A stretch of DNA of 64,000 bases, from assembly GCA_030615605.1 (NCBI GenBank), contig JAUWYY010000003.1, positions 62,001 to 126,000 of the forward strand, read 5' to 3'. Below are positions 57,511-64,000 of the stretch, piece after piece. Numbering within the stretch: the first letter of the stretch is position 1; each line of letters opens with the position of its first letter. Source of the stretch: a bacterium. Its GTDB lineage: Bacteria; Armatimonadota; Zipacnadia; Zipacnadales; Zipacnadaceae. Under the pieces are notes generated by a model. The model did no database searches and had not been told where the DNA came from. It was given only the letters and a program-made list of their open reading frames with translations. The position numbers and the translations under genes were made by a program.

Positions 57511-59425
57511 CTTCTGTCAGCCTCCTCACGGCAAAGACTTCTAATGGCTCACCGCGACCACGGATCTGCGCCTCGCCCAGGGCCTCCAGCTCAAAGCCGG
57601 CCCCCATCTGCTGTTGGGTTGTCTTACTGATCAGGATGCGAGTGCCAAACTCTTTGTTGAGCCCCTCCAGCCGCGAGGCAGTGCTCACTGTGTCCCCAAT
57701 CACTGTGTACTCTAAGAGCTGCTGCGAACCAATATCACCGACCACCAAATCGCCGGTGTGTATTCCCACGCGGACCAGCGTTTCCCAACCCTCCCTCTTT
57801 GACTTCGCCAATAGGCCCTCTGTTTCCTCCCGAATCTGACATGCCGCCAGTACCGCACGTCTGGCGTGGTCGGGGTGGGGCACCGGCGCCCCAAAGGTAG
57901 CCATCACCCCGTCGCCAATGAATTTGTGGACTGTGCCGCCGTGGTGGCGAATGGCCCCGGTAATCCGCGTCAGATACTCGTTCAGCGTCTCCACTACCTG
58001 CTCGGGAGGAGCGCTATGGCAGAAGCTGGTGAAGCCCTGCAGGTCAGTGAACATAACTGTTGCCACCACCCGCTTGCCTTCTACGCCAGCGATGGCCGGG
58101 TTGTCCAGTATTACGTTGAGTACATCGGGGGAAACCCGTTGCGACCAGGACCGATGCAGGTGCCGCCGCTGTCGCTCGGTGGTCAGCTCCAGGTAGACGG
58201 TGCTCCCTACATAGCTAAGCGTCACGCCCAGCAACACCGCTATCGACAGCAGCCACAGGTTGTAAGTCTCGAACAAAATGAGAGCAAGGAAAGCCGGAGC
58301 AACTATCGCCGGCAGCCACAACAGCCCCAGCGACAACAGCGGACGCAGCCGCACCTCAAAGACGGCCACAATGATTGCCAGCAAACCGGTAAGCAAAGCC
58401 GGAAGCACCGGGCTAGCCGGCTTGATATAGCGCTCCCCCACAATGGTATCAATGGCATTGGCCATAACTTCGACACCAGGCATCTGCTCGCCGGCCGCAC
58501 TGTCGGCGGAGGTCTGCCCCCCCAGGGCGACAGGAGTATCATACATGTCCTGCAAGGCCGGATCAGTAGCACCAATCAACACTATCTTACCCGCAATTGT
58601 CGCCGGATCAAACTGACCCTCCAGCACCTGCCAGTACGGAATGCGCTTGATGCCGACCCCCGGACGCCCCCGATAAGCAATGGCAAAGCTGTCTCCGTGC
58701 AGGGAGACACTGTCCACTCCAGCCGCCTTTTCCACCTTCTGCATCTGCGCAGACGCTTCGGTGCCGAGAAACTCAGCCGCCAGCAGCAGCGGCATAGTCG
58801 GCCACGATTCATCCTGGTAGCTGCGTTGCATCCAACAGCGCCGCACCGTCCCGTCCAGGTCCTTGGGCATATTCACCACGCCCATCCCATAGGCAGCCTC
58901 CTCAAAACGCCAGTAGGGGAAATCGGCCTGGATGACATCCGCCGCCATCTCGCCATGGTGGGCACGGCTTTTGGCCATAGATATGGCCAGCACTACATTG
59001 CCCGCCTCGGCCACTGCCTCGGCCAGGGCCAAATCGTCGGCGCTGGGCTCCGGCTCCCAGGCCAGGGGTTTAGCTATGCCACTCTCCCCGCCGCTGACCG
59101 TGCTGAGGATGAGGTCCACACCAATCAACTTCGCGCCGGCCTCGGCTAGATTGCTGATAACCTGGGCATGATAGCTGCGCGGCCACGGCCAGGTACCTAC
59201 CGAAGCGATAGATCTCTCATCAATGGTGACAACAACGAGGTGGTCGCTGGCCGTCTGGGGTACCGAATTGGCCAAGCGAAAGTCGTAGGTGAGCAGCTCC
59301 GCCCGCCACAAGGCCTGGCTGACCAGTCCGAACCTGGCCCCCGGCCAGCATAGCAGCAGGGCCAGTACTGCGGCAACCAGCCCAATTACCCCTGCCATGA
59401 TGTAGCTGGAGCGCCGCCTCTGCAC
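57503..59425 (-). CDS. CHASE2-domain adenylate/guanylate cyclase (class III)
   Basis: DHLVVVTIDERSIASVGTWPWPRSYHAQVISNLAEAGAKLIGVDLI (CHASE2), TM helices, VVATVMFTDLQGFTSFCHSAPPEQVVETLNEYLTRITGAIRHHGGTVHKFIGDGVMATFGAP (cyclase). Confidence 0.93.
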   Translation of the reverse strand: MQRRRSSYIMAGVIGLVAAVLALLLCWPGARFGLVSQALWRAELLTYDFRLANSVPQTASDHLVVVTIDERSIASVGTWPWPRSYHAQVISNLAEAGAKLIGVDLILSTVSGGESGIAKPLAWEPEPSADDLALAEAVAEAGNVVLAISMAKSRAHHGEMAADVIQADFPYWRFEEAAYGMGVVNMPKDLDGTVRRCWMQRSYQDESWPTMPLLLAAEFLGTEASAQMQKVEKAAGVDSVSLHGDSFAIAYRGRPGVGIKRIPYWQVLEGQFDPATIAGKIVLIGATDPALQDMYDTPVALGGQTSADSAAGEQMPGVEVMANAIDTIVGERYIKPASPVLPALLTGLLAIIVAVFEVRLRPLLSLGLLWLPAIVAPAFLALILFETYNLWLLSIAVLLGVTLSYVGSTVYLELTTERQRRHLHRSWSQRVSPDVLNVILDNPAIAGVEGKRVVATVMFTDLQGFTSFCHSAPPEQVVETLNEYLTRITGAIRHHGGTVHKFIGDGVMATFGAPVPHPDHARRAVLAACQIREETEGLLAKSKREGWETLVRVGIHTGDLVVGDIGSQQLLEYTVIGDTVSTASRLEGLNKEFGTRILISKTTQQQMGAGFELEALGEAQIRGRGEPLEVFAVRRLTEDE

Positions 59426-59515
59426 GTGGAGTCTCCCTCAGCTCATTCCGCAGGCTATGCGACACACGCCTCCGGTCAGCCCGCACTCGCATAGCGTTGC
59501 TTCGTTGTGAAGCCG

Positions 59516-60931
59516 CTACCGGTGGCACTCCCAGACGATGTCGCCGTCCTCGTAGCGATGTTTTTCGATCGGCTCCCCGCCATCGTCGTCCAGGTCTGAC
59601 CACAGGCTGTAGAGCTTGAATCCCTTGCCTTCGCGCCGGTAGACAAAACTGTTACCACTGAAAGGGTCCTGGGGCAGTTGCCAACTCAGCGTCTGTTGCA
59701 ACTGTGCCAAGCTTTTCGGGTACGCCCGGTGCTCGTATTTGTACGCCTTGAGCGCCAACACCACCCGAAAGAGAGCGATTTGGGCGATACTATAATCCCG
59801 CTTTGCGGCAGCACGTCCGTGGACACTGGTCAATATTCTAGTCACTGGCACCTGGTAGCTGGGCATGTCTTCTAGAGCTTGCTGCTGCGCATCGTAACGT
59901 GTCTTTCCCAGGTGATAAGGTTGTTTGCTGAACTCAATCTGCTCGCGCATGATCGTCAGGTAGTAAAGCTCGTCCAGTTTCTGCAAGGGCCAGGCTAACC
60001 GGCTGCAGTACGTCCTTGCAGCCGCCTTTGAGCGCAGATCTCGACATCCCGGGAACATTTCCGAGAACTCTTCTGGAATATCCGGATATTGCGGGCAGAA
60101 GGTGTAGTAGCAAATGGTCGGGTTGTCGTGAAACACTCGAAATTCGGCCAGGCCCAGCGCTCGCTCGGTGATCATTGCATTAGTAAAGTGGGCGCGCAGG
60201 TCAATCTGGCGCAGGTAGTTTTCCATCTGCCGGGCATCCTGCGGAGAGACAGCTCCGGTGTCGAGGAATCCTTCAGCTTCGCGGATAGTGATCGAATTCA
60301 TCGCAATACTGACCAATTCCGCTATCAAGGTATGCTCGGCGGCGACATGCTCTGACATCCGCAGCCCAATTCGACACCAATCTAGCGCTTCCCTGATGCG
60401 GCCCGCGCGTGCCGAAGCCAGCGCGCGGAGGCTGATGAGGTAGCAGGCCTCCCGGAACTTAGCTAGATGCAGAAATGCGTGTGTTATGCGATCCTCGCCC
60501 TTTTCCCGATGTATCGCAAAAACACTGTACGGACGTTCCGACGCCTGCCGCAGAATCTCGAGGACTTTGGTAGTTTCAGGGTTGGCCAAGAGCGTCTGCA
60601 CTTGCCTCTCAATCTCGGAAGTTGGCTCCTCACGGAATGTTCTGATGAGATCGGAATCTATGTCTGGGAGTAGATCGCTTCCTGCCCAGGGGTCCGGAGC
60701 GTCGAAGTCAATCTGAAAGACCTGCTGATAAAGCACAGCGGCGTTCTGGGCATCAGGAACTGGCTCAGGGGCACACTCGGCGGCCGTCACCGGCCAGCCC
60801 TCGGCGCGGATGCGGGTCAGCTCAACGTTAATCATATGCTGATACTTAATGTCGAAATAGAGCCACAGCCCGACCAGCAAAATCAGGAGCAGGCCAAAGC
60901 CGATTGCCAGTTTGCCCCAGCACGAACGCAT
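59516..60931 (-). CDS. Hypothetical membrane-anchored protein
   Basis: 471 aa, N-terminal TM IGFGLLLILLVGLWLYF, helical body and C-terminal DPFSGNSFVYRREGKGFKLYSLWSDLDDDGGEPIEKHRYEDGDIVWE; no family recognised with certainty. Confidence 0.7.
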   Translation of the reverse strand: MRSCWGKLAIGFGLLLILLVGLWLYFDIKYQHMINVELTRIRAEGWPVTAAECAPEPVPDAQNAAVLYQQVFQIDFDAPDPWAGSDLLPDIDSDLIRTFREEPTSEIERQVQTLLANPETTKVLEILRQASERPYSVFAIHREKGEDRITHAFLHLAKFREACYLISLRALASARAGRIREALDWCRIGLRMSEHVAAEHTLIAELVSIAMNSITIREAEGFLDTGAVSPQDARQMENYLRQIDLRAHFTNAMITERALGLAEFRVFHDNPTICYYTFCPQYPDIPEEFSEMFPGCRDLRSKAAARTYCSRLAWPLQKLDELYYLTIMREQIEFSKQPYHLGKTRYDAQQQALEDMPSYQVPVTRILTSVHGRAAAKRDYSIAQIALFRVVLALKAYKYEHRAYPKSLAQLQQTLSWQLPQDPFSGNSFVYRREGKGFKLYSLWSDLDDDGGEPIEKHRYEDGDIVWECHR

Positions 60932-61250
60932 CGGCTGTCCTCCTTGCGTTGCCCAGCTTTGTCAACACAACTAGAAGGGAGCAAGACTCGTCCCCGCCAT
61001 CCACCGCCACCCCGCGCAGGGTCGATCTCCTAGCACAGGCCATTATACTATCTATTGAGTGGCTCGTAAACTGGTGCTGTCATCGCGAGGCAGGACATAC
61101 GGGTCAGATTAGCGAAGTTAAGTTCATAGATTTCCGCAGGAGCCTTGACACATCTGTCCCGAAATAGGAAACCAACAGGTTCTACATCCTCGCCCCTGCT
61201 ATGCACCTACGCAGGATGATGAATAATAGTGCAAGACCGGACAAGCAGCT

Positions 61251-62276
61251 ATGGACATCGCTATTGCCACGTTGAAGCATACCCTCTTGATCACGGCCTT
61301 CGTCTTTATGATGATGTTGTTAATCGAGTACGTTAACGTCCTCACCCGTGGTGTCTTGACGGAGGGGCTACGACGCGGAGGCTGGCAAGCCTACATCCTG
61401 GCCGTCTTTCTGGGAGCAACTCCGGGATGTCTGGGGGCTTTTGCCGTTGTGACGCTCTACGAGCATGGCATCATTTCGATAGGCGCGCTCACTGCGACTA
61501 TGATCGCCACCAGTGGCGATGAAGCGTTCGTAATGCTGGCTATGATCCCCCGCAGCTTCGCCATGCTGACTGGGGTACTGATAGCAGTTGCGCTTGGCGC
61601 TGGGGTTCTTCTCGATTGGTACCTGCGGCACTGCCGCCGACCGATCTCAGCACCGACTCATACCTACCAGGTCCATGGCGAAGCCTGCCCGTGCTACCCC
61701 CGGGGGCAGATCCTCCAACAATGGCGCGAATGTACGCTCGCGCGCGCCAGCCTGGCGGCCACAATAGGCCTGTTCCTGGGCGCGCTGCTTATCGGCGAGG
61801 TCGGCCCAGATCAGTGGAACTGGGTCCGCGTAACTCTCTTGGTGGCCTCAGCCATTAGCCTGTTTATAGTATGCACCGTCCCCGAGCACTTCCTGCAGGA
61901 GCACCTATGGGAGCACGTGGTGAAGCAGCACGTGCCCAGGATCTTTATGTGGACATTCGGCGCTCTGCTTCTTACCGCCCTATCCAATCAGCATTTGCAT
62001 CTGGATCAATTGGTCGAGGCCAACCCCCTGGCGGTGCTCGCAGTTGCCGGTCTGGTGGGCATAATCCCGGAATCGGGCCCCCACCTGTTTTTCGTGACCA
62101 TGTATGCCCGGGGCACGATTCCCTTCAGCATACTGCTAACCAACTCGGTGGTCCAAGACGGCCACGGCATGTTGCCGCTGCTGGCTCACTCGCGCCGCGA
62201 TTTCATCGTCGTTAAGACCGTCAATCTCGTCGTTGGCTTGCTTGTTGGTCTTGCGGTGCTCGCCACCGGATGGTAA
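61251..62276 (+). CDS. Putative 10-TM heavy-metal/manganese exporter (ArsP_2-like)
   Basis: LLIEYVNVLTRG, FLGATPGCLGAFAVVTLYEHGIISIGALTATMIATSGDEAFVMLAMIP; second half GLVGIIPESGPHLFFVTMYARGTIPFSILLTNSVVQDGHGMLPLLAHSRRDFI. Confidence 0.75.
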   Translation: MDIAIATLKHTLLITAFVFMMMLLIEYVNVLTRGVLTEGLRRGGWQAYILAVFLGATPGCLGAFAVVTLYEHGIISIGALTATMIATSGDEAFVMLAMIPRSFAMLTGVLIAVALGAGVLLDWYLRHCRRPISAPTHTYQVHGEACPCYPRGQILQQWRECTLARASLAATIGLFLGALLIGEVGPDQWNWVRVTLLVASAISLFIVCTVPEHFLQEHLWEHVVKQHVPRIFMWTFGALLLTALSNQHLHLDQLVEANPLAVLAVAGLVGIIPESGPHLFFVTMYARGTIPFSILLTNSVVQDGHGMLPLLAHSRRDFIVVKTVNLVVGLLVGLAVLATGW

Positions 62277-62527
62277 GCTGTGCTGGCGGTGCTGCTGGCC
62301 TGCAGTAGCTACCTTGTTGTTCTCGGCTACCAGACTGTGACTTCAAACCGACTGAGCCAAACGCCTGCCGGCTAAGCGAGTCGCAGCCAGGCTACCACCA
62401 GGAGGATGTATGATGAAGGGTTTTCGCTGCGGACCAGGGCTAATTGTAGCCAGTAAGCAGCCGAGGGCAGGAATACAAGCGACCAAGGAAGAAACAGGTA
62501 CATACTCCAGGAAAGAGGGTGAAAAGC

Positions 62528-64000
62528 GTGCTGGATTGCCAAGAGATTCTCAAGACGCTTCTGGTTGGAGCGATTCTGCTCACGACTTTGCTGGCCACCG
62601 AGGCAGGCGTACCCGAGGACTTACCTGAGGCGGAGAAGGGCATTGCCAACACTGTTGATCCGTGGGGGCTGCCGTTCAGCGACCAGCTTACGCGCTTTCG
62701 GGGCCGATTTGAAGAAGCGCCCGCCGCCAACTTCTGCGTGGGAATAACCCACGACCTGGTCAAGGTCTGGCCCAATAAGTACTGGTTCCGAGGCGATAGC
62801 TTCACGGCGGAGGCGGGCCGGATACACCAGGCCGAGACTGTCCGGGCCGCGGCGGGTACGACTGCCGCTTTCCAGGTGGCGATCCTGCCCAAGACGGGTG
62901 CCGCCGCATCAACTTACCATGTGGACGTAAGTCTGGGTGACAGAAGTGGCCTGGCCTCCGCCGGACTATTCCGCGAGGTCTTCGTGAAAACGGTTGAGCC
63001 GATGTATCCCCGCTACAACGTGGAACGGTGGCCCGATCCCCTGGTGCCCGAGTCATCGGTAACCCTTGAAGAAGGACTGGAGCTCGGCGTCTTCTGGGTG
63101 GACGTGCACCTGCCCGCGGACATGTTGAGGGGGACGATCCTGTGCCAGGTCAAGGTCACCGACGGCAGCCAGCAGTGCAGAATCAACGTGCCGATTCGGG
63201 TCGTCGGCGGGTTTGAACTGGCGCCTAACGACTATCCCTTCATCGGCTGGTTCCAGCCCAGTTGGGGTGGCGGGGAGCTGAGCTACGAACAATATCGGGA
63301 TATGTGCGGGATGGTGCTAGACCATCACATGTATCCGATGGACGCGCTGCGCCACTATTGGGATGCCGATGACCCCAGCAAGTTTGACCAACTGCACCAG
63401 TACCTGGCCGAGCGGGGGATGAAGCTGTTTGACATCGGCTGGCAGGGCGACGAGGAGATGCCGGCGCTATATCAGCACGTCAAAGCGCAGGGCTGGCTGG
63501 ATCAGGCCGTCATCTACAGTAATGCTGACGAGCCTGATGACAAGACCTTTGCCAGCAGCAACATACCGTTCCGCCAGATGATTCACGAAAAATACCCAGG
63601 GCTGCGTGTCTATCTGGCTTCCGAGTGGCACGAGAATATGGACCAGGGCTGCGACATCTGCATGACAGACGTCTCCTCGCATCGCTATGACCCGGAACAA
63701 CACCGCGATATCAAAGAGCCTGAACTGTGGCACTATTACTGTCATCTGCCGGTGCGCTGGCAGATGCGCGACCCGCTGGTGATGGCGCCCAATATGCAGA
63801 TTGACAACCCGGCTCTCGAACACCGGCTGGCCCTGATTATGTCCTACCATTACGGCGCTAAGGGCGTCTTCACCTGGACGGGCTTCTCTGCGGGAGGTCT
63901 GAACGAGGACTTCTGGGAGACGCTCCAGCTCCCTGATCAGCCCAGCGGGTTCCCCTACGCCGGCATTCACAATGGTAATAACTTCCGGGTCTATCCTCCG
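62528..64000 (+). CDS. Secreted glycoside hydrolase 123-like / DUF4091-type protein, partial (runs off right edge)
   Basis: Frame open from GTG 62528 to window end (491 codons, no stop, so absent from ORF track): signal peptide LVGAILLTTLLATEAG; VFWVDVHLPADMLRGTILCQVKVTDGSQQCRINVPIRVVGGFELAPN followed by a TIM-barrel-like region. Confidence 0.6.
   Translation, partial: MLDCQEILKTLLVGAILLTTLLATEAGVPEDLPEAEKGIANTVDPWGLPFSDQLTRFRGRFEEAPAANFCVGITHDLVKVWPNKYWFRGDSFTAEAGRIHQAETVRAAAGTTAAFQVAILPKTGAAASTYHVDVSLGDRSGLASAGLFREVFVKTVEPMYPRYNVERWPDPLVPESSVTLEEGLELGVFWVDVHLPADMLRGTILCQVKVTDGSQQCRINVPIRVVGGFELAPNDYPFIGWFQPSWGGGELSYEQYRDMCGMVLDHHMYPMDALRHYWDADDPSKFDQLHQYLAERGMKLFDIGWQGDEEMPALYQHVKAQGWLDQAVIYSNADEPDDKTFASSNIPFRQMIHEKYPGLRVYLASEWHENMDQGCDICMTDVSSHRYDPEQHRDIKEPELWHYYCHLPVRWQMRDPLVMAPNMQIDNPALEHRLALIMSYHYGAKGVFTWTGFSAGGLNEDFWETLQLPDQPSGFPYAGIHNGNNFRVYPP

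Noticed and set aside
57866-59149. 427-aa plus-strand ORF opposite the CHASE2 cyclase
   Set aside because: Antisense shadow of a confidently assigned cyclase gene; His/Gln/Arg-rich composition.
61030-61250. Possible yybP-ykoY (Mn) riboswitch upstream of the putative metal exporter
   Set aside because: None of the conserved yybP-ykoY sequence blocks were recognised; only a weak TATACT and small inverted repeats are present.

Overview
64 kb bacterial chromosomal window, densely coded, with no rRNA, tRNA, CRISPR array or recognisable transposon. About 53 protein genes can be supported. Housekeeping blocks are: (i) a minus-strand set with yggT, proC, sepF, yggS and a zinc-ribbon protein; (ii) thiC, a parvulin-type PPIase, nadE and rsmI; (iii) a plus-strand lipid A/Kdo operon fabZ-lpxA-lpxB-msbA-GNAT-kdtA-lpxK-lpxL-like; (iv) a minus-strand lysA, cca-like, M50 peptidase, trpS, NDP-sugar pyrophosphorylase, scpA, scpB block; (v) pgi and pyrG. 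SepF, DUF951, ScpAB and a SpoIIM-family protein next to a lipid A pathway suggest a diderm Terrabacteria-type lineage (Armatimonadota-like is a guess, not shown). The most unusual locus is 45394-50107. A consensus promoter drives five overlapping genes read as a truncated FliF/SctJ protein fused to a FliG-like tail, FliH, FliI, FliJ and a FliM-FliN fusion. No export-gate, rod, hook, filament or stator gene lies in the window. Other points of interest are a two-PfkB/aldolase/transaldolase cluster with a long structured leader, an orphan Flp pilin in its own transcription unit, an orphan hydrogenase maturation protease with a hairpin-rich leader, a GNAT gene inside the lipid A operon, a CHASE2-cyclase/FecR pair, and an ECF sigma factor with an atypical membrane partner. 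All functional calls come from reading motifs by eye; no database search was run.
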